Positions 1 to 9,594 of a DNA stretch of 64,000 nucleotides are shown piece by piece. The stretch spans positions 817,001 to 881,000 of the forward strand of contig NZ_CP020921.1 in the NCBI RefSeq assembly GCF_003057965.1, in the 5' to 3' direction. Position 1 is the stretch's first letter. Every line of letters begins with the position of its first letter. This stretch comes from Thermodesulfobium acidiphilum (GTDB lineage Bacteria; Thermodesulfobiota; Thermodesulfobiia; Thermodesulfobiales; Thermodesulfobiaceae). The position numbers and the translations under genes are program-made. The notes beneath the pieces were generated by a model, which worked only from the letters and a program-made list of their open reading frames with translations, did no database searches and was not told where the DNA came from.

Positions 1-1
1 T

Positions 2-64
2 TCGTTGAGGACAAAGAAAATAGGCAATGACATTCTGATAACATCCCTTATAAAATATAATTAA
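2..64 (+). CDS. Possible 3' end of an upstream gene (partial)
   Basis: The window opens inside an open frame ending with TAA at 62-64. It would encode a basic tail ending in TSLIKYN. A second frame ends with TGA at 28-30, so the real reading frame cannot be decided. Nothing here identifies a family. The alternative is that 1-116 is simply leader sequence for nadE. Confidence 0.2.
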   Translation, partial: SLRTKKIGNDILITSLIKYN

Positions 65-116
65 TTATGAAAAAAAGTTTTGAGTTAATAGTAGGTATTG
101 AAAATGGAGGAAAATA

Positions 117-1775
117 TTGAAGATAGTTATTGGTCAAGTTAATCCTACTATTGGAGATTTTGAATACAATTTTAAATTAATAAAGAATACCTATAAAAAG
201 GGAATAGAATTTGCTGCTGATCTTGTAGTATTGCCTGAAATGGTAATAACGGGTTATCCACCTAAGGATTTATTAGAAAGGGACAATTTTTGCAAAAGGG
301 CTTTCGAATATAACGAACTAATCGTTGATCTCACTGAAGATATTCCAATCCTTTTTGGTTCTATTCAAAAAAACGATAAAATAGGCAGAAAAATTTATAA
401 TGTAGGGATTTTGGCTAAAAATAAAAAGATTGTAGGTTGTGCAAGGAAGATTTTGTTACCATACTATGATGTATTTGATGAAACAAGATACTTTGAACCT
501 GGAGATAGCCCATTTTTTATAAATATAGCAAATAAAAATATTCTTATAACAATTTGTGAAGATTTATGGGGTTTGGGAGAGGGTGGATGTCTATACGGCA
601 AAAATCCTATTAAAGATGTATTATGTAGAAATAAAGATAAACAGAAAATTGATTTAGCAATTAATATATCTGCATCACCATATCACTATATGAAGTTTAA
701 TCAAAGAAAAGAAATTTTTTCAAATATTGCTAAAGAATTTGAATTTGACTTGCTCTATGTAAATTGTGTTGGAGCAAATGATGAATTAATTTTTGATGGT
801 GCGAGTTTTTTTATGACGAGTACAGGTCAACTAAAGTTTTTAGCATCATTTTTTGAAGAGAATATTTCATATATAGATACTGACATGTTAAGTTTTGAAA
901 ATAAATCTTTTGATGATAATTTTGATGTGACTGAACTAATGTATAAGGCTTTGGTATTTGGTTTAAAGGAGTATGGGAAGAAGACGCATTTTAACGGAGC
1001 AGTATTGGGACTTAGTGGCGGAATTGATTCTTCATTGACTGCTTGTATAGCATGCGATGCTTTTGGCAATGAAAATGTAATGGGTCTCATAATGAATTCT
1101 CCTTATAACTCAAAAGAAAGTTTAGAAGATGCCTTAGAGCTTTCTAAAAATCTAAATATTAAGTCTGTTATAATTCCAATAGAGCCATTAATGAAATCTT
1201 ATGATGAATCTTTAGCAGATATTTTTAGGGGTTACGATAAAGACGTTACAGAAGAGAACCTTCAAGCACGAATAAGGGGAAACTTACTAATGGCTGTTTC
1301 AAATAAATTCGGAAAAATTTTGTTGAGTACTGGGAATAAGTCTGAAATGGCTGTAGGTTATACGACGTTATATGGCGATTTAACAGGTGGTTTGGCTGTA
1401 ATTTCAGATGTATACAAAGAAGATGTTTACAAAATTGCAAAATGGTTAAATTCCAAGAAAAAAGTTATACCTGAAAGAGTTTTCACAAAAAAACCATCTG
1501 CTGAACTTAGACCTGGGCAATATGATCAAGAGAAATTGCCTCCTTATGAAATCCTGGATAAAATTTTGAAATTATTTATTGAAGAAGCTAAATCAATAAA
1601 TGAAATTGTTTCTTATGGTTTTGATCGAAATACTGTGAGAGAAGTAGTTTCGATGATTGTTAAGAATGAGTATAAAAGAAGACAGGCTCCTCCTACTTTA
1701 AAGGTTACAGGAAAAGCTTTTGGTTATGGCAGGAGATATCCAATAGCAATGAAACCTAAATTAGATGATTTATAA
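117..1775 (+). CDS. nadE: Glutamine-dependent NAD+ synthetase
   Basis: Last step of NAD synthesis: amidates deamido-NAD+ with ATP, using ammonia released from glutamine. The 552 residues form an N-terminal nitrilase-type amidase with the triad Glu41 (LPEMVITGYPP), Lys111 (RKILLPYYD) and Cys147 (TICEDLWG). A C-terminal ATP-pyrophosphatase domain follows, with the P-loop LSGGIDSS near residue 300 and STGNKSEMAVGY further on. The length fits the two-domain bacterial type. The start is TTG at 117, with GGAGG at 106-110. The hom gene follows after 19 bases, so the two are probably cotranscribed. All catalytic motifs are intact. Confidence 0.97.
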   Translation: MKIVIGQVNPTIGDFEYNFKLIKNTYKKGIEFAADLVVLPEMVITGYPPKDLLERDNFCKRAFEYNELIVDLTEDIPILFGSIQKNDKIGRKIYNVGILAKNKKIVGCARKILLPYYDVFDETRYFEPGDSPFFINIANKNILITICEDLWGLGEGGCLYGKNPIKDVLCRNKDKQKIDLAINISASPYHYMKFNQRKEIFSNIAKEFEFDLLYVNCVGANDELIFDGASFFMTSTGQLKFLASFFEENISYIDTDMLSFENKSFDDNFDVTELMYKALVFGLKEYGKKTHFNGAVLGLSGGIDSSLTACIACDAFGNENVMGLIMNSPYNSKESLEDALELSKNLNIKSVIIPIEPLMKSYDESLADIFRGYDKDVTEENLQARIRGNLLMAVSNKFGKILLSTGNKSEMAVGYTTLYGDLTGGLAVISDVYKEDVYKIAKWLNSKKKVIPERVFTKKPSAELRPGQYDQEKLPPYEILDKILKLFIEEAKSINEIVSYGFDRNTVREVVSMIVKNEYKRRQAPPTLKVTGKAFGYGRRYPIAMKPKLDDL

Positions 1776-1794
1776 AATTTAAGGAGGCTTTTAA

Positions 1795-3060
1795 GTGATT
1801 AAAATAGCTATCTTGGGATTAGGGAATGTAGGAACAAGTGTCTTAAACATTATTAGAAATAATCAAGATCTAATTTATCAAAAAATTGGGGAAAATTTTG
1901 AAATAGTAGGTGCTCTTGTTAGAGATAAAACTAAACATTTAGAAAAAGGGGTATATTTAGCATCTTCTTTTGAAGAAATATTGTCTTTGAGGCCAGATAT
2001 AATAGTGGAACTAATAGGCTCTGTAAATCCTGCACTTGAATATATCATCAAATCCCTGGAAAACGATATTCCAGTTGTTACAGCAAACAAAGAAGTGCTG
2101 GCAAAGTATCCAGATGTTATATTTGCTCTTGCAGATAAAAAAAGAGTCCCTATATATTTTGAAGCTGCTGTTGGAGGCGGAATTCCAATTGTTAGACCAT
2201 TAAAGGTATGCTTAGCTGCAAATAGGATAAAAGAAATTATGGGTATTTTAAATGGCACTACTAATTATATATTAACAAAATTAGATGAAGGCCTGGAGTT
2301 TGAAAGCGCCTTAAAGGAGGCTCAAGAAAAGGGTTATGCTGAAGCAAATCCAGAGTCTGATCTATCTGGTATGGATGCGCTTTATAAAATTGCTATTTTA
2401 TCGTCTGTATCTTTTGGTGTTCTGGTAGATATCAAGGAACTTTCATCAGAGGGCATAAACAAAATTAGTCTTAAAGACGTTTTATATGCACGGGATCTTG
2501 GATATAAAATTAAACTCATTGCAAGATCATGTGTTAAAGATAATAAATATGATATAAGGGTGTATCCAATGCTGCTTCCTTTTTCACATCCTTTAGCTTC
2601 TGTTAATAATAACATGAACTCTATTTTAGTAAAAGGAGACTTTGTAGGATCAGTAATGTTTTACGGCCAGGGAGCAGGTGGAAATCCTACAGCTTCTGCT
2701 GTTGCAAGCGATATTATGGATATCGGCTGGCATATAAAAAATTCTCATACACACAGACTTTCAGGTAATATTAAGTCAAAAGCTACGATATTGAAATTGG
2801 ATGAATTGTTTTCTAGGTTTTATTTAAGAGCTATTGTCAAGGATAATCCTGGAGTGCTTGCGAAAATTGCTAAAGTTCTAGCGGATAATGATGTAAGTAT
2901 AAAGAGTATGGTTCAAAAGACAAGTAATAAAGGATATGCTGAATTAGTATTCATTGTACACCAATGCAACGAACAAAATTTTTATAAATCTATAGAAGAT
3001 CTGAAATTAGTAGATAGCGTAAAACAAATAGCTTCTACACTTAGGGTATATGAAGATTGA
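1795..3060 (+). CDS. hom: Homoserine dehydrogenase
   Basis: Reduces aspartate semialdehyde to homoserine, the branch to threonine and methionine. The 421 residues begin with a Rossmann fold (GLGNVGTSV, residues 8-16). The catalytic domain contains VTANKEVLA, AAVGGGIPIVRPL and GTTNYILTKL. A C-terminal ACT domain (about residues 345-421) has the typical DNPGVLAKIAKVL and is normally the site of threonine feedback inhibition. GTG start at 1795 behind AAGGAGG (1781-1787). The gene ends 6 bases from the end of the convergent pgeF gene, leaving no room for a separate terminator hairpin. Confidence 0.96.
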   Translation: MIKIAILGLGNVGTSVLNIIRNNQDLIYQKIGENFEIVGALVRDKTKHLEKGVYLASSFEEILSLRPDIIVELIGSVNPALEYIIKSLENDIPVVTANKEVLAKYPDVIFALADKKRVPIYFEAAVGGGIPIVRPLKVCLAANRIKEIMGILNGTTNYILTKLDEGLEFESALKEAQEKGYAEANPESDLSGMDALYKIAILSSVSFGVLVDIKELSSEGINKISLKDVLYARDLGYKIKLIARSCVKDNKYDIRVYPMLLPFSHPLASVNNNMNSILVKGDFVGSVMFYGQGAGGNPTASAVASDIMDIGWHIKNSHTHRLSGNIKSKATILKLDELFSRFYLRAIVKDNPGVLAKIAKVLADNDVSIKSMVQKTSNKGYAELVFIVHQCNEQNFYKSIEDLKLVDSVKQIASTLRVYED

Positions 3061-3066
3061 GTATTG

Positions 3067-3834
3067 TTAAAAAGATATTATTACTCCTTGTCTTCCGGTA
3101 ACTTTATCTCTGCGATATGAAAAGAAAAGGTCATCTCTTTCGTAGGTACAAAGTTTTAAAGAACAAATATCAAAAACGTCATATTTTCTAAATATATGTT
3201 CAATTCCACCTGCTATATCGATAAAATACTTTTCTTGATATTTTTTTACGTGGAAGGAGAGATCTTCATGGGCTTCAAATGATTCTGCAATATCTTTATC
3301 AACTTCAAGATGTTTCCACGATATTCCTGGTCCGATCGAGACAATAAGATTTTTAGGTTTAATTCTTCCAAATTTTATTATGTCAAAAAAAGATTCTATT
3401 ATGCCTTTATATAAACCTCTCCAACCAATGTGAAGTACTGCGATAAAACTTTTCCTCTTTTCTGTGATGAGAACAGGATAGCAGTCGGCTGTTCTTATAA
3501 AGAGTGGCAAATTACTTTTTGAAGTTATTAAACCATCTGCTTTTTTTATAATTCCTGCACTAGAAACTTGTACAACATTGAACGAGTGAATTTGCTCTGC
3601 CTCACACCAACTTGTTTCAACCTGTGTTTGAGAACTAAATATTTTGCGATTTTTGATAACATTTTCAGGCAGATCACCTGTTTGAAAAGATAAGTTCAAA
3701 CTATCGTATGGCTTTTTGCTTACTCCGTTTAATCTAGTTGAAAAGCCATGCTTTATTCCCAGGTGTAAAAATCTTTCATCCTGTATTATTGATTGAGAAT
3801 TGAAAAAAAAAGGATAATTTAGTTTTTCACTCAT
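3067..3834 (-). CDS. pgeF: PgeF/YfiH-type purine nucleoside phosphorylase-like (laccase domain) protein
   Basis: Member of the multicopper polyphenol oxidase/YfiH family (255 aa). Members act as peptidoglycan-editing factors and as zinc-dependent purine nucleoside enzymes; the exact role here is not decided by sequence. The metal ligands are visible: His83 (QIHSFNV), Cys118 (IRTADCYPVLI) and His135 (LHIGWRG). The C-terminal FFSYRRD...TGRQG motif is present. It is the last gene of the minus-strand operon. Its ATG overlaps the TGA of recN (ATGA), so translation is probably coupled. Confidence 0.92.
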   Translation of the reverse strand: MSEKLNYPFFFNSQSIIQDERFLHLGIKHGFSTRLNGVSKKPYDSLNLSFQTGDLPENVIKNRKIFSSQTQVETSWCEAEQIHSFNVVQVSSAGIIKKADGLITSKSNLPLFIRTADCYPVLITEKRKSFIAVLHIGWRGLYKGIIESFFDIIKFGRIKPKNLIVSIGPGISWKHLEVDKDIAESFEAHEDLSFHVKKYQEKYFIDIAGGIEHIFRKYDVFDICSLKLCTYERDDLFFSYRRDKVTGRQGVIISF

Positions 3835-5516
3835 TTTAAAAGCTCCTTTGCGTGTTTTAGACCATATTCGCTAACATTTCCAGATAGCATTCTTGAAAGT
3901 TCTTCGAGTCTGTCGTCTTTATGTAATTCTTTTACTATTACTCGAGTAATATTATTTTTTTGCTCTTTTATAATTTTATAATGTAAATCTGCACATGCTG
4001 CAACATTTGCTTGATGTGTAATTATAAATATTTGATTGAATTTTGACAATTCTATTAACTTTTCTCTCAATTTAACAGCAGCAAAACCACCTATACCAAC
4101 ATCTATTTCGTCAAAGATAAAGGCTTTAAAATTTTTATCCTTTTCGTTTTTTAATAATTCAAGAGCGATCACAATCCTTGAAAGCTCACCTCCTGAAGCT
4201 ACTTTGTTGAGCGTTTCAAGAGGTATTTCTGGGTTTGCACTAAAGTAAAATTCAATTTCTTCTGCACCATATTTTGAAAAAAACTTGTCATTTATCTTTA
4301 TTTCGCTTGAGGGTTCGATAAAAATTGCCATAAATTTTGCATTAGGAATATCAAGGTCTTTTAATTGATTTTCAACCATGTGTGAGAAAATTTCAATATT
4401 TTTAAATCTTTTCTCACTAAGTTCACTTGATAATTTTAGGATTTCTTTTTTAGAATTTTCTAGTTTGATTTCTAATAATTCCTTCTCTCTTTCTAAATCT
4501 AAAATTTTATTTATTTCTGATTCAATATTATTTCTTGCCTCTTCTATTTGTGATATTTCTTGAAGTCTTAAGATTCTTCTAATTTTCTCTGCTGAAGATA
4601 GCCTATCATGTATATATGTAAGTCTGTTTGTAAAGTCTGGCATCTTTTGAATTCTTGCCTCTACTTGTTCGCAAAAATTTTCATATGAGGATTTGAAATT
4701 TGTAAAAGAATTTAATAAATCATCAATTTCTTCATATTTTGATAGTTTCTTTATCTCAATTAATACTGAAGACATATAGTCAGAAAAGCTTGATGGATAC
4801 GAAATGATTTCCAAGATCTTTTGGAGTCCTTCGTTTATTAATTCATATTCTTCAAGACTATTTTTTTCTTGTATTAACTCGGCAATTTCTCCAGGATAAA
4901 AATTTTCCTTTTCAATTATTTTTAAAAGATCTTGTAAAACCTCTTTTCTATTTTTTAGTTCATCTAAATTTGAATTTATTTTTGAAAGTTTTTTTGATAA
5001 AGTTTTATAGTTTTCAAAAGATTTTTCATATAACTTTCTCAACAAAGTAGTATCTGAAAAGGAATCAAATATTTCATTTTGATAAGACTTTTTGAGAACC
5101 GACTGATTTGAATGTTGACCCGTTAATTCAACAAATTCAAGAATGGATTTAATTGTTTTTAGATTTGACACTTTATCATTAACATAAAAGGTACTCTTAC
5201 CATTTTGGTTTGTAATTTTTGTTATTTTAATATCTTTTTGTTTTATTTCATCTGACTCATTTTTATAAAATCCTGTAATTTCTAAGACTATAGTTGAAGG
5301 ACTGTCATTTTTTTTGGGTATAAATACAATTTTTTCTCCCAACAAAGAGGCTATTGCTCCAGTTATCAAAGATTTCCCTGCACCTGTTTCTCCAGTTAAT
5401 GCACTTATTTTTCGGCTAAACTTAATTTTAATGTTGTCAATTATTATAGTGTTATCAATTATCAATCTTTTAATTATTCCTGAAGTAAAATTTAGATCTA
5501 ATATTTCATTTTGCAT
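3831..5516 (-). CDS. recN: DNA repair protein RecN
   Basis: SMC-like ATPase that holds DNA ends during double-strand break repair. The 561 residues have Walker A GETGAGKSL at 42-50, a central coiled coil, the ABC signature VASGGELSRI near 440 and Walker B FIFDEIDVGIGG near 465, then ITHQANVAACAD. The length matches the family (about 550). ATG start at 5516 with CGAGG eight bases upstream. The N-terminus carries about ten extra residues before the usual beginning of the ATPase fold. It lies downstream of nadK in the smc-led operon. Confidence 0.96.
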   Translation of the reverse strand: MQNEILDLNFTSGIIKRLIIDNTIIIDNIKIKFSRKISALTGETGAGKSLITGAIASLLGEKIVFIPKKNDSPSTIVLEITGFYKNESDEIKQKDIKITKITNQNGKSTFYVNDKVSNLKTIKSILEFVELTGQHSNQSVLKKSYQNEIFDSFSDTTLLRKLYEKSFENYKTLSKKLSKINSNLDELKNRKEVLQDLLKIIEKENFYPGEIAELIQEKNSLEEYELINEGLQKILEIISYPSSFSDYMSSVLIEIKKLSKYEEIDDLLNSFTNFKSSYENFCEQVEARIQKMPDFTNRLTYIHDRLSSAEKIRRILRLQEISQIEEARNNIESEINKILDLEREKELLEIKLENSKKEILKLSSELSEKRFKNIEIFSHMVENQLKDLDIPNAKFMAIFIEPSSEIKINDKFFSKYGAEEIEFYFSANPEIPLETLNKVASGGELSRIVIALELLKNEKDKNFKAFIFDEIDVGIGGFAAVKLREKLIELSKFNQIFIITHQANVAACADLHYKIIKEQKNNITRVIVKELHKDDRLEELSRMLSGNVSEYGLKHAKELLK

Positions 5517-5548
5517 AAACTATACCTCGAACTTATATATGTTTAAGA

Positions 5549-6346
5549 TCACGTTCCCCATGTAAGCTTTTCTTTAAGTTTTTTGAAAAACGATGGCTTT
5601 TTATTAAATAAAAGGGTAATATACTTTGAAGAAGGTGTTATTATAGATTTTTCAATGCCTTTTAAGGGAGTTATGCATTGTCCGTCTACACTATAATAAA
5701 GTGTATCATATCTAGGATCAAACTCTATCTCTATAGGTTTTTTTTCAATAACCATAGATTTACAACGAGGATCTCTAGGTGAAATTGGAGTAATGATCAT
5801 ACAATCGAAAAAGTGTTCTACTATTGGACCTCCTGCCGAATAAGAATAAGCAGTGGAACCAATTGAGGATGAAACTATAACTCCATCTGAAAAAATTTTG
5901 AAGGTTATGTTATCAATTTTAATTAGCCATGGGACCATTAATGGATCAGATCTTGAAAAAATTATTTCATTAAGCGCATATTTAATTTTATCTAAAGTCA
6001 TTATCTCTAAAAGATTTACCTTTTCTGAGTAAACAGAAGGAAAATTTTCGAGAAACTCTTCTAATTCGTCGATAGATCCAGTAGATAAGAAACCAAGTCT
6101 CCCAAGGTCTAAAGCATAAATGGGTATTTTTTTTCCAAGATTAATTTCATGAATCAATCTTAATAACGTTCCATCCCCACCAAAAGTAATTATTGCATCA
6201 GCCTCTTCTTTAATTGGGAAATTTGTAATTAAATTTGTTTCTTTATCAATAGAAAAAAAATTATATTTTTTACCTAACTGATATAGAAAATCTAAATTAT
6301 ATTGTTTTTTTGGATTTACTTTAATTAAAAAATTATAATTTGCCAA
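5549..6346 (-). CDS. nadK: NAD kinase
   Basis: Phosphorylates NAD to NADP. The 265 residues have the family signature GGDGT at 56-60, ALDLGRLGFLST, NEIIFSR (the NE/D substrate motif) and the glycine-rich GSTAYSYSAGGPIV. TTG start at 6346 behind AGGATGG, spacing about 7. It sits between dxs and recN with short gaps. Together with nadE in the same window this gives two NAD(P) genes, though on opposite strands. Confidence 0.96.
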   Translation of the reverse strand: MANYNFLIKVNPKKQYNLDFLYQLGKKYNFFSIDKETNLITNFPIKEEADAIITFGGDGTLLRLIHEINLGKKIPIYALDLGRLGFLSTGSIDELEEFLENFPSVYSEKVNLLEIMTLDKIKYALNEIIFSRSDPLMVPWLIKIDNITFKIFSDGVIVSSSIGSTAYSYSAGGPIVEHFFDCMIITPISPRDPRCKSMVIEKKPIEIEFDPRYDTLYYSVDGQCITPLKGIEKSIITPSSKYITLLFNKKPSFFKKLKEKLTWGT

Positions 6347-6363
6347 AACTTTTCCATCCTGGA

Positions 6364-8265
6364 TTAGAATTTTTTTGCTATATTTTCTAATTTCTTGGTT
6401 GTTTTTTCTGGATTTAAAAAACTGTCTATATATTTTAAAATATTTTCCTCATCAAGCCCAATTTGTTTTAATATAGATTCATTATCTCCATGTGGCATAA
6501 AATAATCAGGGAAACCTAAAACATCTAAAAACTTATCTGCTAGCCCCAATTTTGATGCTACAGACAAACAATATGAACCAAATCCACCTATAGCGGAATT
6601 TTCTTCAACAGTAATAACCTTTTGATGTGTTTCCAATATTTCTCTGAAAAATTTTACAGTTTTTTCAGTCCAGGGCTTTATTTTTTTGAATGCAAATATG
6701 CTCACTTCTTTTGTTAGATTGTTCTTTTCTATCATATCAAGACATCTCCAACAGATAGGCCCTATTGATAGGACAGCAATTTTATTTCCTTTGTTAATTG
6801 ATTCTGGTTCTTCAAAATCTATTGATGCGCTGTTTCTTTTTCCAATAATTTTTCCCTTTGGGTATCTGATTACTGCTGGCTTATTGAGATCTATAGAATG
6901 CCTTAACATATTCTTTAGATCAATTTCATCAGATGGAACGAATATATGTAAATTTGGTATTGGCAGTAAAAAAGATATATCGAAGGCACCATGATGAGTT
7001 GGTCCATCTGGTCCACACAATCCAGATCTGTCTAATACAAATACTACTGGCAAATTTTGTAAAGCTACGTCATGAATTACCTGATCGTAGGCTCTCTGTA
7101 GAAAAGTAGAATAAATTGCAACAACAGGTTTTAATCCTTGAGTGGATAAACCTGCAGCAAAGGTTACTGCATGTTGTTCTGCAATTCCAACATCAAAAAA
7201 TCTCTCTGGAAATTCATTTGCAAATTTTGTAAGACCAGTACCGTCTGGCATTGCAGCCGTTATAGCAACAACGTTTTTATCATTTTTGGCAATTTCTACA
7301 ATTTCTTCGGAAAATATTTTAGTAAAGGATATATCCTTACTAATGGATTTGCCAGTAGAAATTTCAAATTTAGGTGCGCTGTGATAAAAAGTAGGATTCT
7401 CTTCAGATTTCTTGTATCCATAACCCTTTTTGGTTACTACATGTAATACTTTTGGACCAGGATGATTAAGAGTTCTTTCTATGGTATATTCTAGAAGTTT
7501 TATATTATGACCATCTATTGGTCCATAATAATTTATGCCGAGTTCTTCAAAGAAACATTTTCCAATAAGAACTTCTTTGAAAGCATCTCTAAATCTTAAT
7601 GCAAAGTCTAAAAATGTTTTTCCGTTTGGTAATCTATTGCTAAGAGTTTCTATTGTTAATTTGAAATTTTTGTAAAAAGGATGGGTTCTAAGTTCTAATA
7701 AAGTTCTTGCTAGCGCTCCCACATTTGGTGAGATCGACATTTCATTGTGATTTAGTATCACTGTTAAATCAGATTTTGTATGCCCAAGATAATTGAAAGC
7801 CTCAAGAGCCATTCCACAAGTCATAGCACCATCACCAATAATAGCTACCACTCTGCCTTCTTTGTTTAATAGCCCTTTTCCAATGCAAGCACCTAACGCA
7901 GCAGATATTGAAGTTCCAGCATGTCCTGTTCCAAAAAAGTCATAGGGACTTTCTTCTCTTTTAGGAAAACCGCTTATACCGTTGAATTGTCTCAATGTTG
8001 AGAATTTATCAAATCTATTTGTCAATAATTTGTAAGGGTATATTTGGTGTCCGACATCAAATATAACAAAATCTTTTGATAAATCCAATTTGGACAAAAG
8101 CGCTATTGTTAATTCGACAACTCCTAAATTTGAAGACAAATGTCCACCATTTTTGCTAACAGTCTTGATTATCGTTTTTCTAATTTCCTTTGCTAATTTC
8201 AACTTTTCATCTATGTTTAATTTTGAAACATCTTTTGGATCTTTTAAATTATTTAGAATTTCCAT
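6364..8265 (-). CDS. dxs: 1-deoxy-D-xylulose-5-phosphate synthase
   Basis: First step of the MEP isoprenoid pathway: thiamine-diphosphate-dependent condensation of pyruvate and glyceraldehyde 3-phosphate. The protein (633 aa from this start) shows DVGHQIYPYKLLT, GTGHAGTSISAALG, the ThDP motif GDGAMTCGMALEAFNYLG, and DRSGLCGPDGPTHHG. The start is uncertain. ATG at 8265 has AAAGGAG (8277-8283) 11 bases upstream. An in-frame TTG at 8295 precedes that site. An in-frame ATT at 8271 would have a better spacing of 6, which matters given other ATT starts in this window. The operon also encodes a polyprenyl synthase, so isoprenoid genes are grouped. Confidence 0.97.
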   Translation of the reverse strand: MEILNNLKDPKDVSKLNIDEKLKLAKEIRKTIIKTVSKNGGHLSSNLGVVELTIALLSKLDLSKDFVIFDVGHQIYPYKLLTNRFDKFSTLRQFNGISGFPKREESPYDFFGTGHAGTSISAALGACIGKGLLNKEGRVVAIIGDGAMTCGMALEAFNYLGHTKSDLTVILNHNEMSISPNVGALARTLLELRTHPFYKNFKLTIETLSNRLPNGKTFLDFALRFRDAFKEVLIGKCFFEELGINYYGPIDGHNIKLLEYTIERTLNHPGPKVLHVVTKKGYGYKKSEENPTFYHSAPKFEISTGKSISKDISFTKIFSEEIVEIAKNDKNVVAITAAMPDGTGLTKFANEFPERFFDVGIAEQHAVTFAAGLSTQGLKPVVAIYSTFLQRAYDQVIHDVALQNLPVVFVLDRSGLCGPDGPTHHGAFDISFLLPIPNLHIFVPSDEIDLKNMLRHSIDLNKPAVIRYPKGKIIGKRNSASIDFEEPESINKGNKIAVLSIGPICWRCLDMIEKNNLTKEVSIFAFKKIKPWTEKTVKFFREILETHQKVITVEENSAIGGFGSYCLSVASKLGLADKFLDVLGFPDYFMPHGDNESILKQIGLDEENILKYIDSFLNPEKTTKKLENIAKKF

Positions 8266-8303
8266 AGGAATGCAATCTCCTTTCATCGCTGACAAATAAC
8301 TTT

Positions 8304-8756
8304 TTAATATTTCATAAGTATCAAACTAACAAGTATCCCCAAAAAACAACCAGCAATTACTTCAACAGGGGTGTGCCCAATAAGTTCTCTAAGATGCTCT
8401 TCTCTAAAGTAATATTTGTGACTAAGTTCATTTATTATTTTATTTAAAACTTTTGCTTGTTTTCCAGCTGCCTGTCTTACACCAGCGGCATCGTACATTA
8501 CAATAAAGGCAAAGATTATAGTGACAGCAAATAATGAACTATTTAAACCCTCTTTGATGCCTATTACGGTAGCCAATGAACTAACAAGTGCGCTGTGAGA
8601 AGACGGCATGCCACCAGCTTCAGTGAGGTGTCTTAAATTGATTTTATGATTTTTCCTCCAATAATAAAACATCTTTAAAATCTGAGCTATAAGGCTTGCT
8701 GTGAATGGTATCCATATTAATTTATTTGCTAGAAATTCATTCAAATAATTCTCCAT
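8304..8756 (-). CDS. Divergent PAP2 family membrane protein (YuiD/DUF212)
   Basis: A 150-residue integral membrane protein of the divergent PAP2 (acid phosphatase/vanadium haloperoxidase-related) family. It has GGMPSSHSALVSSLAT (residues about 48-63), the family hallmark, then DAAGVRQAAGKQA and a closing GHTPVEVIAGC. Several hydrophobic helices span the chain. In other bacteria such genes also lie near isoprenoid genes; a prenyl-phosphate phosphatase role is possible but is inference. The 5' end overlaps the polyprenyl synthase 3' end by 20 bases, indicating coupling. Confidence 0.9.
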   Translation of the reverse strand: MENYLNEFLANKLIWIPFTASLIAQILKMFYYWRKNHKINLRHLTEAGGMPSSHSALVSSLATVIGIKEGLNSSLFAVTIIFAFIVMYDAAGVRQAAGKQAKVLNKIINELSHKYYFREEHLRELIGHTPVEVIAGCFLGILVSLILMKY

Positions 8757-9594
8757 TAAAACCTAATTTATTAATTAATAGCCACTTGTACCTTTTAAAA
8801 AACTCAACATCAAAGTTTTCTTTCATCTTTAATATTATAGAATTAATAAGCTGAGTTTTTAATCTATTTATAGTTTCTTGACTGGCATATTTAAATATAT
8901 TTGCTTTTTCTCCGCTATCCTTATCTTTCTCATCGTCAAATATTTGAAAGAGCAAACCAATATTTTTTCCTATCTCTTCAAGATTTATTATTTGTTTGTC
9001 TTCTAATTGCCCAATAACGCCGCCCATCATAAAGCTTGCTTCAAATAAAGCTCCTGTTTTTAGAGCCATTATATTATAAATTTGTTCAAAGTTTTCTATA
9101 TTTGATATATCTAAAATTTGTCCTCCAATCATACCTTTAACTCCAGCTTTGTCAGATAAGATCCTAATTAGTTTGATTGCTAAATCACTATTTTCTATAT
9201 TTGAAAGTATATTAAATGGCATTATTTGGAGTGCATCTCCTGTTAATAAAGCAAGGCCTTCTCCGTATTTCTTATGTAATGTTAATTTGCCTCGTCTGAA
9301 GTCATCATTATCTATAGCTGGAAGGTCATCATGTATAAGAGAAGCACAATGCATCAACTCTATGGCTAAAATACTTTCTTTAAGACCGAGCACATTATCG
9401 TAATTTAATTTTGGTATAACGTTGATCAGAAAAATAGGCCTTATTCTTTTACCGCCACTCAGGATGCTATATTTTATTAATTCTTTAGTTTTATCGGGAA
9501 TTTCTTCTAACTTTGCTAAAAAATTGCTTATAACATTGTCAATAAAATCGATCTGTTTTTGAAAGATTTTTTCTATCTTTTCGTTGTAATACAG
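8737..9594 (-). CDS. Polyprenyl diphosphate synthase (farnesyl/geranylgeranyl type), CTG start
   Basis: Head-to-tail prenyltransferase building short-chain prenyl diphosphates. From a CTG at 9592-9594 the protein has 285 residues, the normal family length. It includes the N-terminal LSGGKRIRPIF motif, the first Asp-rich motif DDLPAIDND and the second FDDEKDKDSG. GGAGGGAG (9602-9609) lies 7 bases upstream of the CTG. No ATG, GTG or TTG occurs in frame until GTG at 9393, which would delete the GGKRxRP substrate-binding motif. The gene start overlaps the 3' end of smc by 22 bases. The exact product chain length cannot be read from sequence. Confidence 0.93.
   Translation of the reverse strand: MYYNEKIEKIFQKQIDFIDNVISNFLAKLEEIPDKTKELIKYSILSGGKRIRPIFLINVIPKLNYDNVLGLKESILAIELMHCASLIHDDLPAIDNDDFRRGKLTLHKKYGEGLALLTGDALQIMPFNILSNIENSDLAIKLIRILSDKAGVKGMIGGQILDISNIENFEQIYNIMALKTGALFEASFMMGGVIGQLEDKQIINLEEIGKNIGLLFQIFDDEKDKDSGEKANIFKYASQETINRLKTQLINSIILKMKENFDVEFFKRYKWLLINKLGFNGELFE

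Noticed and set aside
827-1090. Open frame on the opposite strand inside nadE (and many similar frames inside other genes)
   Set aside because: It has no ribosome binding site or recognisable motifs and lies wholly within a gene with intact catalytic motifs. AT-poor third positions of the sense gene explain the open antisense frame.
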